Source: Candidatus Nanopelagicales bacterium (GTDB lineage Bacteria; Actinomycetota; Actinomycetes; S36-B12; GCA-2699445). From it: a DNA stretch of 64,000 nucleotides. Within the stretch, counting starts at the first letter, position 1, and each line of letters begins with the position of its first letter. The stretch lies in assembly GCA_037045355.1 (NCBI GenBank), contig JBAOHO010000010.1, forward strand, positions 1 to 64,000, written 5' to 3'. The notes beneath the pieces are model-generated. The model worked only from the letters and a program-made list of their open reading frames with translations. It searched no databases and was not told the DNA's origin. A program made the position numbers and the translations under genes. Positions 33,848-42,983 of the stretch are shown here, in pieces.

Positions 33848-36592
33848 TCACCGCGTGTCGGAGCCCGCATCCGTGGTCAGTACCGCGCGCGCCGCCTCCA
33901 ACCGCGCGACCGGCACCCGGAACGGCGAGCACGACACGTAGTCCAGGCCCGCGTCGTGGAAGAAGTGGACACTCTCGGGGTCACCCCCGTGTTCGCCGCA
34001 CACTCCCAGATGCAGGTCGGGGCGCACCGCCCGGCCTTCGTCGCACGCCATCTGGACCAACCGCCCCACCCCGGCCACGTCGATGGACTCGAACGGCGAC
34101 ACGCCGAACACACCGCGCTCCAGGTAGGCGGAGAAGAAGTTCGCCTCGACGTCGTCGCGACTGAAGCCCCAGGTCGTCTGCGTCAAGTCGTTGGTGCCGA
34201 ACGAGAAGAACTCGGCGGCCTCAGCGATCTGCGCGGCCGTCAGCGCCGCCCGGGGAAGTTCGATCATGGTGCCGATCGGGAACTCCAGGGCGCAGTGGTT
34301 ACGCTCCGCCACGGACTTCAGGACCTCGCTGGCCTCGTCGATGATCAGTTCGAGTTCCTGCACCGATCCGACGAGCGGGATCATGATCTCCGCGCGCGGG
34401 TCACCCCCCAGGCGCTGCCGGAAGCACGCCGCCTCGGCGATCGCACGCACCTGTAGGGCGAAGAGGCCGGGCAACACCAGACCCAGCCGAACGCCGCGCA
34501 GACCGAGCATGGGGTTCTGCTCGTGGTGGCGGCGCACCGCCGCGAGCAGTGCCAGCTCCGATTCGGCGTCGGTTCCCCCTTGTTCCGCCAGCGCGACGCG
34601 CACCGACAGATCGGTGAGGTCCGGCAGGAACTCATGCAGCGGCGGATCGAGCAACCGGATGGTGACCGGCAGGCCGTCCATGCGTTCGAGGATGCGAATG
34701 AAATCCTTGCGCTGCAGCGGTAGGAGTTCGGCGAGCGCGTCCTCACGCTCTTGATCGTTCGCGGCCAAGATGAGCCGCTGGACGATCTCCTTGCGTTCCC
34801 CGAGGAACATGTGTTCGGTCCGGCACAACCCGATCCCCCCGGCACCCATCCGTCGTGCGCGGGCGGCGTCGTCGGGAGTGTCGGCGTTCGCCCGGACGGT
34901 CAACCGACGGACCTTGTCCGCATGGCGCATGATCGTGTCGACTGCCCGCACCAGTTCCCGTGTCGGTTCGTCGGCGCGATCATTGGCCGCGTCCAGACCG
35001 GCGTCGAAGTACTTCACCACCGCCGAGGGCTCCACGGGCAGCGCCCCCGCGTACACGCGACCGCTCGTGCCGTCGATGCTGACCACATCGTCCTCGGCGA
35101 TCACGCGACCGTCGGGCAACGTCAGGGAGCGGGCGTCGTAGTCGATCTCGAGTTCCTCCGCGCCGCAGACCGCCGTCTTGCCCATCCCCCGCGCCACCAC
35201 GGCCGCGTGCGAGGTCTTGCCTCCGCGTGAGGTCAGGACTCCCACCGCTGCGACCATTCCGGCCAGATCGTCGGGGTTGGTCTCGCGGCGTACGAGGATG
35301 ACATCGCGGCCGTCCGCTTCGGCGGCCACCGCCGTCGCCGAGTCGAACACCACGTGCCCCGTGGCGGCGCCAGGCGACGCACCCATGCCCGAGGTGAGGA
35401 GATCGACGCCACCGGACAAGTCGAACTGCGGGAACATGAGTTGACCGAGTTGGGCACCCGTGACCCGCCGCAGGGCTTCGTCGAGATCGATGCGACCCTC
35501 TTGGACCAACTGCTCCGCGATGCGGAAAGCCGCGGCGGCGGTCCGCTTCCCGACCCGGGTCTGCAGCATCCAGAGGTGGCCCTGTTCGATGGTGAACTCG
35601 ATGTCGCACAGATCGCGGTAGTGCTCCTCGAGTTGCGCCATGATGTCCGACAACTTCTCGTAGTTGTCGGCATCCAAATCGCGCAGGGCTGCCAGGGGCA
35701 GTGTGTTCCGGATCCCGGCGACGACGTCCTCACCCTGGGCGTCGGGCAGGTAGTCGCCATAGACACCCTTGGCTCCGGAGGCGGGGTCACGGGTGAAGGC
35801 CACACCGGTCCCGGATCCATGGCCGAGGTTGCCGAACACCATCATCTGGACATTGACGGCGGTTCCCAGGTCGTGCGGGATGCGCTCCTGGCGCCGGTAG
35901 AGCCGGGCGCGCTCGGTGTTCCAGGACTCGAAGACCGCCAGGATGGCCATCATCAACTGCCGGTGCGGATCCTGTGGGAAATCTTCGCCCGTCTGTTCCC
36001 GGACGATGCCGCGGTAGTCGGACACGAGTTGCTGCAGCGAGGGCACCGGCAACTCGACGTCGCTGCTGATGCCAGCCGCAGCCACGGCCTGCTCGAGGCG
36101 CACTTCGAACAACTCGGAGTCGAGCCCCAAGACGGTCTTGCTGAACATCTGGATCAGGCGGCGATACGAGTCCCACGCGAAGTGGTCGTCACCGGCGAGC
36201 GCGGCAACGGCGCCGACGGTGTCGTCGTTCAGGCCGATGTCGAGGACGGTCTCCATCATCCCCGGCATGGAGAACTTGGCTCCGGAACGGACGCTGATGA
36301 GCAACGGGTTCGTCGCTGACCCGAGTCCGCGCCCGGTGGCGACCTCGAGACGCGTGAGCGCCGATCGCACCTGGTTGACCAGGTCGGGTGGCGGATCGCC
36401 GGCCTGCAGGTAGTAGCGGCAGGCCTCGGTGGAGATCGTGAAACCTGGCGGCACCGGAAGGCCCATTCGGGTCATCTCGGCGAGGTTCGCCCCCTTGCCA
36501 CCGAGCAGGTCCTTCATCTCCATGCCACCTTCGGAGAAGTCGAAGACGTAGCGGGAGTTGTGGGCAGGTGCGGCAGCAGCCCCAGAAGTCAT
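33848..36592 (-). CDS. ppdK: Pyruvate, phosphate dikinase
   Basis: 914 residues from ATG 36592; an in-frame ATG at 36607 would add five residues. It interconverts pyruvate + ATP + Pi with PEP + AMP + PPi. The N-terminal ATP-grasp domain has 'MKDLLGGKGANLAEMTRMGL' and 'FTISTEACRYYLQAGDP'; the central phospho-His domain has 'LTSRGGKTSHAAVVARGMGK' near 35190; the C-terminal TIM barrel has 'GIGLCRTEHMFLGERKEIVQ', 'EIMIPLVGSVQELELI', 'FFSFGTNDLTQTTWGFSRDD' and 'CGEHGGDPESVHFFHDAGLD' (catalytic Cys). All key residues are present. Monocistronic by spacing. Confidence 0.95.
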   Translation of the reverse strand: MTSGAAAAPAHNSRYVFDFSEGGMEMKDLLGGKGANLAEMTRMGLPVPPGFTISTEACRYYLQAGDPPPDLVNQVRSALTRLEVATGRGLGSATNPLLISVRSGAKFSMPGMMETVLDIGLNDDTVGAVAALAGDDHFAWDSYRRLIQMFSKTVLGLDSELFEVRLEQAVAAAGISSDVELPVPSLQQLVSDYRGIVREQTGEDFPQDPHRQLMMAILAVFESWNTERARLYRRQERIPHDLGTAVNVQMMVFGNLGHGSGTGVAFTRDPASGAKGVYGDYLPDAQGEDVVAGIRNTLPLAALRDLDADNYEKLSDIMAQLEEHYRDLCDIEFTIEQGHLWMLQTRVGKRTAAAAFRIAEQLVQEGRIDLDEALRRVTGAQLGQLMFPQFDLSGGVDLLTSGMGASPGAATGHVVFDSATAVAAEADGRDVILVRRETNPDDLAGMVAAVGVLTSRGGKTSHAAVVARGMGKTAVCGAEELEIDYDARSLTLPDGRVIAEDDVVSIDGTSGRVYAGALPVEPSAVVKYFDAGLDAANDRADEPTRELVRAVDTIMRHADKVRRLTVRANADTPDDAARARRMGAGGIGLCRTEHMFLGERKEIVQRLILAANDQEREDALAELLPLQRKDFIRILERMDGLPVTIRLLDPPLHEFLPDLTDLSVRVALAEQGGTDAESELALLAAVRRHHEQNPMLGLRGVRLGLVLPGLFALQVRAIAEAACFRQRLGGDPRAEIMIPLVGSVQELELIIDEASEVLKSVAERNHCALEFPIGTMIELPRAALTAAQIAEAAEFFSFGTNDLTQTTWGFSRDDVEANFFSAYLERGVFGVSPFESIDVAGVGRLVQMACDEGRAVRPDLHLGVCGEHGGDPESVHFFHDAGLDYVSCSPFRVPVARLEAARAVLTTDAGSDTR

Positions 36593-36676
36593 CCTTGCCT
36601 CTTTCATCGGTTCGTCGGTTGGTCCCAGTCTGGCGCGTCGGGGTCCGGGAGGACAGCCGACCCCGGGGTCTACAGT

Positions 36677-37846
36677 TCATCCTCCACTGACGGCATGCTC
36701 GGCGGCTCTCAGATCGACCCCGGCTCCCAGCTGTCGGGACGCGAGCCACCCTTCGGGCAGGGCGACCGGGCGCTGCGGAGACGTCCGGCCCCGCATCCCC
36801 GACGCGGCCTCCGGGTGTGGCTGGGCGAGATCGATCTGACCCAACAACTCGTCCACCTCACTGAGGCTGGCGACCTGACCCAACCCGGCGCGGACCTGTC
36901 GGCGGACCCGGTAACCCTTGAAGTACCAGGCATGATGCTTGCGGATCTCCCGGCAGCCGATGTGCTCTCCGAATGCCTCGACGAGCAGCTGGGCGTGTCT
37001 GCGGTAGGTCGCGACGACTCCTGTCAGATCGGGGTCCGGCCGCACGGGCCGCCCCGCGAACGTGTCCGCGAGTTGGCCGAACAGCCAGGGCCGACCCAGG
37101 CAACCGCGGCCGACGACCACTCCGTCGCAGCCCGTCTGCGCCATCATGGCCGCCGCGTCCGCCGCGGACCAGATGTCGCCGTTGCCCAGGACGGGTGTCT
37201 GCCCGAGGTGGTCCTTGAGTCGTGCGATAGCCGACCAGTCCGCCGCTCCCCCGTAGTACTGCTCGGCGGTCCGCGCGTGCAGCGCTACCCACGCAGCCCC
37301 GGCGCGAGCCGCGATCTGGCCGGCATCGAGGTAGGTGAGGTGGTCGTCGTCGATTCCCGTGCGCATCTTCACCGTCACCGGGATCCGCCCTGCCGCGGCG
37401 TTCACGGCTGACGTCACTATGGCTGCGAACAGATCGCGTTTCCACGGCAGCGCACTGCCGCCGCCCTTGCGAGTCACTTTCGCAACCGGGCAGCCGAAGT
37501 TGAGGTCGATGTGGTTGGCGAGATCGCGATCGACGACCGTGCGCACCGCCGCCCCGAGCACGTCAGGGTCCACGGAATAGAACTGGAGGGACCGGGGAGA
37601 TTCATCGGGATCGAAGGTGATCAGGCGAGTGGTCCGTTCGTTGCCCTCGACGAAGGCACGGGCAGTGACCATCTCGGACACGTACAGGCCGGCCCCCTGC
37701 TCACGGCACAGCCGCCGGAAGGCTCGGTTGGTGATGCCTGCCATCGGGGCCAGTACCACCGGAGGGGATATCGAGAGTCCCGGCACCTGCAAGAGCGCGG
37801 GGCCGAGCGGCACACTGCGCGATGGCGAGGTCGGGGACGCAGACAT
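36677..37846 (-). CDS. dusB: tRNA-dihydrouridine synthase B
   Basis: 389 residues, intact. FMN enzyme reducing U in the tRNA D-loop: 'VVLAPMAGITNRAFRRLCRE', 'QFYSVDPDVLGAAVRTVVDR', the catalytic Cys motif 'DLNFGCPVAKVTRKGGGSAL' near 37440-37500, 'VKMRTGIDDDHLTYLD', 'WVALHARTAEQYYGGAADW', 'TPVLGNGDIWSAADAAAMMA' and 'DGVVVGRGCLGRPWLFGQLA'. This is the common actinobacterial neighbour of ppdK and dgt. Confidence 0.92.
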   Translation of the reverse strand: MSASPTSPSRSVPLGPALLQVPGLSISPPVVLAPMAGITNRAFRRLCREQGAGLYVSEMVTARAFVEGNERTTRLITFDPDESPRSLQFYSVDPDVLGAAVRTVVDRDLANHIDLNFGCPVAKVTRKGGGSALPWKRDLFAAIVTSAVNAAAGRIPVTVKMRTGIDDDHLTYLDAGQIAARAGAAWVALHARTAEQYYGGAADWSAIARLKDHLGQTPVLGNGDIWSAADAAAMMAQTGCDGVVVGRGCLGRPWLFGQLADTFAGRPVRPDPDLTGVVATYRRHAQLLVEAFGEHIGCREIRKHHAWYFKGYRVRRQVRAGLGQVASLSEVDELLGQIDLAQPHPEAASGMRGRTSPQRPVALPEGWLASRQLGAGVDLRAAEHAVSGG

Positions 37847-37876
37847 GGATCCAGTGTCCCAGCGGTCAGCCGTCGG

Positions 37877-38599
37877 TCAGGCGGCGATCCGGTGACCCAG
37901 CCCGTCGAGGGTGAAGGCGCGGTAGTCGGGTACCCGCTCCAGCCACGATGGCCGCGGCCGTCCATTCGCCCAGAGCGCGGTCGCCAGCGCATCCGCTACG
38001 TCGATTCGCGGCCCGACCACCGTCACTGATCCTGCGCGTGTCCGAGAGCTCACATCCCCGAGTTTGTTTCCCCAGACGTGGTTGCCGCGTTCGTAGTCGG
38101 CGGAGGTCGCCACCGCACCGCCGTCAGGCAGTTCGAGGACGTCGGCCACACCGGCGGCCAGCGCGGGATGCCGGATCGCGACCCGCCAAGGACGGCCCGC
38201 GTTGGTGCCGGCAGACATCACATCGCCACCGACGACGAGCAACCAGTCATGCCAACCAGCGTCGTTCAGAGTGTCCGCAACGCGTTGCATCGCCCAGCCC
38301 TTCACGTAGCCCGTCGTGTCGACGCGACCGCGGGGATCGACGGCCTGGAAGTCGCCGTCAGTCACATCCGTCAGGACCCGGCAGCCGGCGAGAACCTCCC
38401 GCATGTCGTCGCTCGGATCATGTCGGCCCGGATCTCGCTGCATCCGGACAAGTTCGCTGTCGGCTCGGAAAGGCGAGAACCGATCGTCCGCTGCCCGCAA
38501 GATGTGCTCGACGTCGGGGGCTACCGTCCGCAGCCCGGCCGGCCCGGTCAGTGAGGCGACAGTGCCCATCACCGAGAAAGTGGTCCGGAACGACTTCAC
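37877..38599 (-). CDS. apbE: FAD:protein FMN transferase (ApbE)
   Basis: 240 residues from GTG 38599, whose GTGA overlaps the stop of the FMN-binding gene; GTG 38611 is a longer option. It attaches FMN from FAD to a Thr of its partner protein outside the membrane. Visible motifs are 'FSVMGTVASL', 'RFSPFRADSELVRMQRD', 'VDTTGYVKGWAMQRVADTL' (ADP/metal site), 'WLLVVGGDVMSAG', 'VATSADYERG' and 'VVGPRIDVADALATALW'. There is no signal peptide, so export may be Tat-independent or the start may lie further upstream. Last gene of a three-gene electron-transfer operon. Confidence 0.85.
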   Translation of the reverse strand: MKSFRTTFSVMGTVASLTGPAGLRTVAPDVEHILRAADDRFSPFRADSELVRMQRDPGRHDPSDDMREVLAGCRVLTDVTDGDFQAVDPRGRVDTTGYVKGWAMQRVADTLNDAGWHDWLLVVGGDVMSAGTNAGRPWRVAIRHPALAAGVADVLELPDGGAVATSADYERGNHVWGNKLGDVSSRTRAGSVTVVGPRIDVADALATALWANGRPRPSWLERVPDYRAFTLDGLGHRIAA

Positions 38600-39030
38600 G
38601 GCGCCACCCACTTGTCCAGAATCGATTGCAGAGACGCGCGATATCCCTCCGAGGTGTAGGTGGCCCCGCTGACTGCGTCGAACTGCACACCTTGGGCAAG
38701 CACGGCGTCCTCGATGATGGGCAGGGCGTAGGCGTTGATCTGCAGACTCTCGCCGTCACCGTCCGGGTAGACCACCGCGCGGGACTCGCAGATGCTCCCG
38801 TCGGCGGCGACGGCGGCTTCGACCTGGACCGGACCCCACCGGGTGGAGATCGAGTCCCCGGTCACTGTCTGCCCGCATTGGGCCGTGCTGCTGGTGGCCG
38901 GCGTGTCGGTGGCTGGTGGTCTCGCGGCTTCCGCTGCGGGATGGACCGCCCGGTCGAAACCCGCTACGAGACCCAGCGCGGCGCCGCCCAGTGCGACGCC
39001 GGGGGCGATGGCCTTCATCACAGTGGTCAT
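38596..39030 (-). CDS. FMN-binding domain protein (covalent FMN carrier)
   Basis: 144 residues. N-terminal membrane anchor or signal 'AIAPGVALGGAALGLVAGF', then an FMN_bind domain with 'TVTGDSISTRWGPVQVEAAV' and the flavinylation motif 'SGATYTSEGYRASLQSILDK'; a Thr in SGATYT is the expected FMN acceptor. It is the extracytosolic electron carrier between the membrane reductase upstream and an outside acceptor. ATG 39030 starts 2 bases after the reductase stop. The downstream apbE gene provides its flavinylation. Confidence 0.88.
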   Translation of the reverse strand: MTTVMKAIAPGVALGGAALGLVAGFDRAVHPAAEAARPPATDTPATSSTAQCGQTVTGDSISTRWGPVQVEAAVAADGSICESRAVVYPDGDGESLQINAYALPIIEDAVLAQGVQFDAVSGATYTSEGYRASLQSILDKWVAP

Positions 39031-39032
39031 GT

Positions 39033-40463
39033 TCAGACTCCGAAACTCTCGAGATGGATCCGGTCTTCGCGCAGGTCGAGGCTCCGCAACGAGCGCTCCA
39101 GGTCACGTTCCATCCCGGGCGGCCCGCAGATGAAGGCATCCCGCGTGGCGATGTCCGGGATTCCCGCCACCAGCAACTCCGGCGCGAAAGGGCGGCTGTG
39201 CGGCCATTGCCGACGCGAGCCTGCCACGACGATGAACCGGCCCTCCCGATCCGCTGTCATCCTGCGCAATTCGTCGGCATGCGGGATTTGGTCGGCGGCA
39301 GACACTCGTGCAACCACCACGGGGCTTTGCGCCGGTGTGCAGTCGGCGAGCACCGCCCGGATGACTGTCAAGCCGACGCCACCACCGAACAGGACCACCG
39401 GCCGGCTCCCCGCCCGGTCCGCGGTGAGGATCCCGTACGGGCCCTCGAGGGCGACCCGGGTGCCGGGCCGCACGGTCGCCATCTGGCGGGAGCCGTCCCC
39501 GGACAGACCCACCGTGAACCGGAGCAGTCCATCATGGGGGCGGGCGGACAGGGAGATCGGATGGGACTGCCACCACAGATCCCTCGTCAGCACTCGCAGC
39601 ATGAAGAACTGTCCCGCGCGGGCCGCGCGCAACCGCCGCCCGGACACCCGCATCTCGATGGCGACGCTGCCCCGCGCTGCTGGTACCACCCGCACGACCG
39701 TGGCCCGACCTGTGGTGAACGAGCGCACGATGTCGCCGACCCGGGACCACAGGATGACCAGAGCAGTGGCCGCGAAGAGGCCGATCCACCACAATCTCGC
39801 GATCGTGGTGGTGACCTCGGTCCCGGAGAAGTCTTGGCCCACTGTGATCTGATGCCCGAAACCGAGCAGGACCGCAAGGTAGCCGCCGACATGCAGGGCG
39901 AGCCATGTTTCGTACGTCATGCGTGTGCGAATCCGGCGCCAACTCGATCCGGCGATCACCAGATACATGACGGCAGCCACGACAGCGGCCACCATCCACG
40001 ACGCGCTTCCCATGAGCGAGATGACCTCGGAGACGAGATCGCCCACCGATCCCCCGGCGAATCCCACTGAACTGGCGAACGCGTGCCCGAGCAACGCGAA
40101 GACAGTGATGATCCCCGCCAGCCGATGCCAGGCCCAGAGCGTGTCCATCCCAACTGAGCGCTCCAGCCACGTGGGGCGGGCGACCAGGATCAAGCCGGCC
40201 AAGGCTGCCAACGCGGCGATGATGCCGGTGAGCTGTCCGACCGCGAGCCAGCCCCCAGCGGTCTGTCCCAACTGCGCAAGTCCACCGTTGAGCAACCAGA
40301 ACGCGCCCGTGACGCCCCCGATGGCGCCGACCCCGAGGGGAACGGCCCGGGACACTTCAGGGCGACGCGCGGCTGCCTGCGGTACACGCGATGGGGTGGG
40401 CAGGGGCGTGCGCGACGGGGTGCGCGGCACCTGGCTCTGCGCGGGGTGTTGGACGATGGCCAC
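39033..40463 (-). CDS. Ferric-reductase-like heme membrane protein with FAD/NAD(P)H domain
   Basis: 476 residues from GTG 40463 with GAGGAGGA just upstream. The Pro/Arg-rich N-terminus is followed by six or so helices. Heme-ligand His pairs are visible in 'WAWHRLAGIITVFALLGH' and 'WLALHVGGYLAVLLGFGH'. The cytoplasmic ferredoxin-NADP reductase module has 'FFMLRVLTRDLWWQSHPISL' (flavin site), 'RVALEGPYGILTADRAGSRP', 'VVLFGGGVGLTVIRAVLADC' and 'DAFICGPPGMERDLERSLRS' (nucleotide site). It should carry electrons from NAD(P)H across the membrane to the FMN-binding partner. It is not a NADPH oxidase by context. Confidence 0.85.
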   Translation of the reverse strand: MAIVQHPAQSQVPRTPSRTPLPTPSRVPQAAARRPEVSRAVPLGVGAIGGVTGAFWLLNGGLAQLGQTAGGWLAVGQLTGIIAALAALAGLILVARPTWLERSVGMDTLWAWHRLAGIITVFALLGHAFASSVGFAGGSVGDLVSEVISLMGSASWMVAAVVAAVMYLVIAGSSWRRIRTRMTYETWLALHVGGYLAVLLGFGHQITVGQDFSGTEVTTTIARLWWIGLFAATALVILWSRVGDIVRSFTTGRATVVRVVPAARGSVAIEMRVSGRRLRAARAGQFFMLRVLTRDLWWQSHPISLSARPHDGLLRFTVGLSGDGSRQMATVRPGTRVALEGPYGILTADRAGSRPVVLFGGGVGLTVIRAVLADCTPAQSPVVVARVSAADQIPHADELRRMTADREGRFIVVAGSRRQWPHSRPFAPELLVAGIPDIATRDAFICGPPGMERDLERSLRSLDLREDRIHLESFGV

Positions 40464-40535
40464 GGATCCTCCTCGGTCCTGAACCGAGCATGTGCCCGCG
40501 GAACCGGCGATCCCACCCCCGAACGCCGATCTTGA

Positions 40536-40600
40536 CTGACCTGTCAGCGAGTTCCCAGCGGGTTCGCGGACACCCTGGGAATCTGCTGGGAATCCCAGCT
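40536..40600 (-). promoter_or_regulatory. CTGGGAA repeat cluster, candidate operator of the flavin electron-transfer operon
   Basis: CTGGGAAT occurs at 40575 and 40586 (11-base spacing). The second lies in a 15-base palindrome GCTGGGAATCCCAGC (40585-40599). An inverted copy TTCCCAGC sits at 40552-40559. CTGAC-CT-GTCAG (40536-40547) is a further small inverted repeat. All lie in the 163-base gap directly upstream of the reductase gene. One-turn spaced direct repeats are typical of OmpR-family response regulators; which regulator is unknown. Confidence 0.45.
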
Positions 40601-40626
40601 CAGCATTGAAAGCTGGGGAGCAGGCA

Positions 40627-42000
40627 TCACAGGGGCAGGCGGTCGGCTAGCCAGTTCTTCACCCCGCCGATGGGCACTCGTTCCTGGGCCATCGAGTCCC
40701 GCTCCCGGATCGTGACAGCGTCGTCAGTGAGCGTGTCGAAATCCACGGTGATGCAGTAGGGGGTGCCGATCTCATCCTGGCGGCGGTAACGCCGGCCGAT
40801 CGCGCCGGCATCGTCGAAGTCGACGTTCCAGGTCTGGCGCAACTCGGTCGCCAGACCGCGGGCCTTGGGGGAAAGGTCCGTATTACGGGACAGCGGAAGC
40901 ACCGCGGCCTTGACCGGGGCAATCCGGGGGTCGAACCGTAGCACCGTGCGCTTATCCACCCCTCCCTTGGTGTTGGGGGCTTCGTCGACCGCATAGGCGT
41001 CGAGCAGGAACGCCAGCACCGCCCGCGTGAGTCCGGCAGCGGGCTCGATCACGTAGGGCATCCACCGCTCCCCACTCGCCTGGTCGAAGTACGACAGGTC
41101 AGTTCCGGAGTGTTGGCTGTGCGTTGTGAGATCGAAGTCCGTGCGGTTGGCGACACCTTCCAGTTCCGCCCATGCGGAGCCCGCGAACTCGAAGCGGTAC
41201 TCGATGTCGACGGTGCGTTTGGAGTAGTGCGACAGCTTTTCCTGGGGGTGCTCGTACAGTCGCAGGTTCTCGGTCCTGATACCGAGGTCGGTGTACCAGT
41301 TCATGCGCTGCTCGAGCCAGTACTCGTGCCACTCCTCGTCAGTGCCGGGCGCGACGAAGAACTCCATCTCCATCTGCTCGAACTCACGAGTACGGAAGAT
41401 GAAGTTGCCGGGGGTGATCTCGTTGCGGAACGACTTACCGGTCTGCGCGATCCCGAACGGTGGCTTGAGTCGCGCCGAGTTGGCGACGTTCAGGTAGTTG
41501 ACGAAGATTCCCTGCGCAGTCTCGGGACGCAGGTAGTGAACGGATCCCTGGTCCTCGACAGGGCCGATGGACGTGCGCAGCAGCCCGTTGAAATCGCGCG
41601 GTTCGGTGAACTCCCCCTTCGTGCCACAGTGGGGACAGGCGATCTCGGCCAGACCTGCCGGGGCGCGGCCCTTCTTCTCCTCGAAAGCCTCGAGCAACTG
41701 GTCTGCGCGGAATCGCCGATGGCATTGCTTGCACTCGGTCAACGGATCGACGAACGCGTCGACATGTCCCGACGCCACCCACACCTGTGGCGCCAGGATC
41801 ACTGAGGAGTCGATACCGACGACATCGTCTCGTCCTCGCACAACGGACTGCCACCACTGGCGCCGGATGTTCTCCTTCAACTCCACACCCAGCGGTCCGT
41901 AGTCCCAGGCGGACCGGGTGCCGCCGTAGATCTCGCTGGAGGCGAAGACGAATCCCCGGCGCTTGCAGAGGTTGACGACGTTGTCGACGCGATCGGCCAT
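40627..42000 (-). CDS. glyS: Glycyl-tRNA synthetase (alpha2 type)
   Basis: 457 residues from ATG 42000. Class II synthetase: 'VVNLCKRRGFVFASSEIYGG' with 'TRSAWDYGPLGVELKENIRR', a zinc-ribbon-like insert 'CKQCHRRF'/'CPHCGTKG', motif 2 'GIAQTGKSFRNEITPGNFIF' and 'REFEQMEMEFFV', and motif 3 'YVIEPAAGLTRAVLAFLLDA'. The C-terminal anticodon-binding domain has 'VKAAVLPLSRNTDLSPKARG'. The frame is open upstream of the ATG but without homology. Normal length for the single-chain bacterial form. Confidence 0.95.
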   Translation of the reverse strand: MADRVDNVVNLCKRRGFVFASSEIYGGTRSAWDYGPLGVELKENIRRQWWQSVVRGRDDVVGIDSSVILAPQVWVASGHVDAFVDPLTECKQCHRRFRADQLLEAFEEKKGRAPAGLAEIACPHCGTKGEFTEPRDFNGLLRTSIGPVEDQGSVHYLRPETAQGIFVNYLNVANSARLKPPFGIAQTGKSFRNEITPGNFIFRTREFEQMEMEFFVAPGTDEEWHEYWLEQRMNWYTDLGIRTENLRLYEHPQEKLSHYSKRTVDIEYRFEFAGSAWAELEGVANRTDFDLTTHSQHSGTDLSYFDQASGERWMPYVIEPAAGLTRAVLAFLLDAYAVDEAPNTKGGVDKRTVLRFDPRIAPVKAAVLPLSRNTDLSPKARGLATELRQTWNVDFDDAGAIGRRYRRQDEIGTPYCITVDFDTLTDDAVTIRERDSMAQERVPIGGVKNWLADRLPL

Positions 42001-42058
42001 TGATGCTCCACTCCGGCTGGCTGTCGGCGGTGCCCGGACCGGCCGGGCGCGCCCAAGG

Positions 42059-42400
42059 TTACCCGCTACCGCTGGGCCCGGCGCTGTCCGCATCCGTCGC
42101 GCGGTCACTCGTCGACGTGACCACCCCGGACTCGTCCGCCCTGGCCAACTGCTCGAGGACGAGATCGTCTCCGGTGCTGAACGCTTGGAGCGGTCCGAGG
42201 GCGATCTTGGCCTCGTAGGAGCCCAGCCCATGCCGCATAGTCCCGGCATCGGACCACTGCGAGGCCAAGACCCAGACGGTGGGATCATCCGGCGAACGGC
42301 CCAGCCATCCCGTGACGAAACCGGGCTGGGCCGACAGTGTCGCGAGTGCCTGTTCGAGAAGCGGTGCGATCGTGGCGTCGGTGTAGCGCAGCAGGACCAT
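42059..42400 (-). CDS. Antibiotic-biosynthesis-monooxygenase-like (ABM) small protein
   Basis: 113 residues from ATG 42400 ('MVLLRYTDATIAPLLEQALA', 'TLSAQPGFVTGWLGRSPDDP', 'TVWVLASQWSDAGTMRHGLG'). The ferredoxin-like ABM dimer fold is suggested by this alternation and the Trp/Phe-rich strand. The C-terminal ~25 residues are polar (Thr/Ser/Asp). Enzymatic role is unknown; heme- or substrate-binding stress proteins belong here. It is 58 bases upstream of glyS on the same strand. Confidence 0.6.
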   Translation of the reverse strand: MVLLRYTDATIAPLLEQALATLSAQPGFVTGWLGRSPDDPTVWVLASQWSDAGTMRHGLGSYEAKIALGPLQAFSTGDDLVLEQLARADESGVVTSTSDRATDADSAGPSGSG

Positions 42401-42563
42401 CACTCCCCCAGCATGCCGGAACCCTGCCCCGACTGACACGCAGGTTCGGTCCGATACCCACGGCCATCCACGCTGAGGGCCGGATCCACACTGAACCCGG
42501 ATTGGTTACAGAAGCAGTTGTGGGCCACCATGGACTCAGCCAACTGATCGGCGGAAGGGTTCC

Positions 42564-42983
42564 ATGTCGAGCAAGTCGAGCCGCAACAGCCGGTCGCACA
42601 GCGCGTCCGGCGGTCGGGCCTCCGGCGGTCGGGCGTCCGGCGGTTCCGGTCGGCCGAGTCGCAAGACGGCCTCGGTGGCTCCGGCGCAGAGCTCTTCGCG
42701 ACGTCGCCTCGAGGAGCTCAGCGCCCCCTGGCTCATCCGCCTGCACGCGATGCCGCGATGGGTGGTTCCCATCGGGCTGGCGATCATGTTGTTCCTCGGG
42801 CTGCTGTTGGCCGGGGACTGGGCGTGGCTGGGAGCGATCCTGCTCGTCGTGATCGGGCTCTTCCTGACGTGGCTCACGGCCTTGTCGTGGCCGATCCTCA
42901 CGGGGTCGAGCCGCGCAGTGCGGGTGATCGTGTCAGTGGTCTTGTTCGGGCTGGCGGTGCTGAAGGCCCTCGGCCGTTGGTGA
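42564..42983 (+). CDS. Small membrane protein, DUF6703-like
   Basis: 139 residues. A Ser/Gly/Arg-rich N-terminus with an imperfect ASGGR repeat (residues ~14-28) is followed by 'SAPWLIRLHAMPRWVVPI' and three helices: 'PIGLAIMLFLGLLLAG', 'GAILLVVIGLFLTWLTALSW' and 'VIVSVVLFGLAVLKALGRW'. I recall this architecture as an actinobacterial conserved protein (DUF6703). Function unknown. The 3' end overlaps the convergent uppS gene by about 50 bases, in the tail of each. Confidence 0.6.
   Translation: MSSKSSRNSRSHSASGGRASGGRASGGSGRPSRKTASVAPAQSSSRRRLEELSAPWLIRLHAMPRWVVPIGLAIMLFLGLLLAGDWAWLGAILLVVIGLFLTWLTALSWPILTGSSRAVRVIVSVVLFGLAVLKALGRW

Noticed and set aside
40627..42288. N-terminally extended glycyl-tRNA synthetase starting at 42288
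   Set aside because: The extension overlaps the upstream small gene on the same strand in another frame and has no synthetase homology. ATG 42000 gives the standard 'MADRVDNVVNLCKRRGFVF' start.
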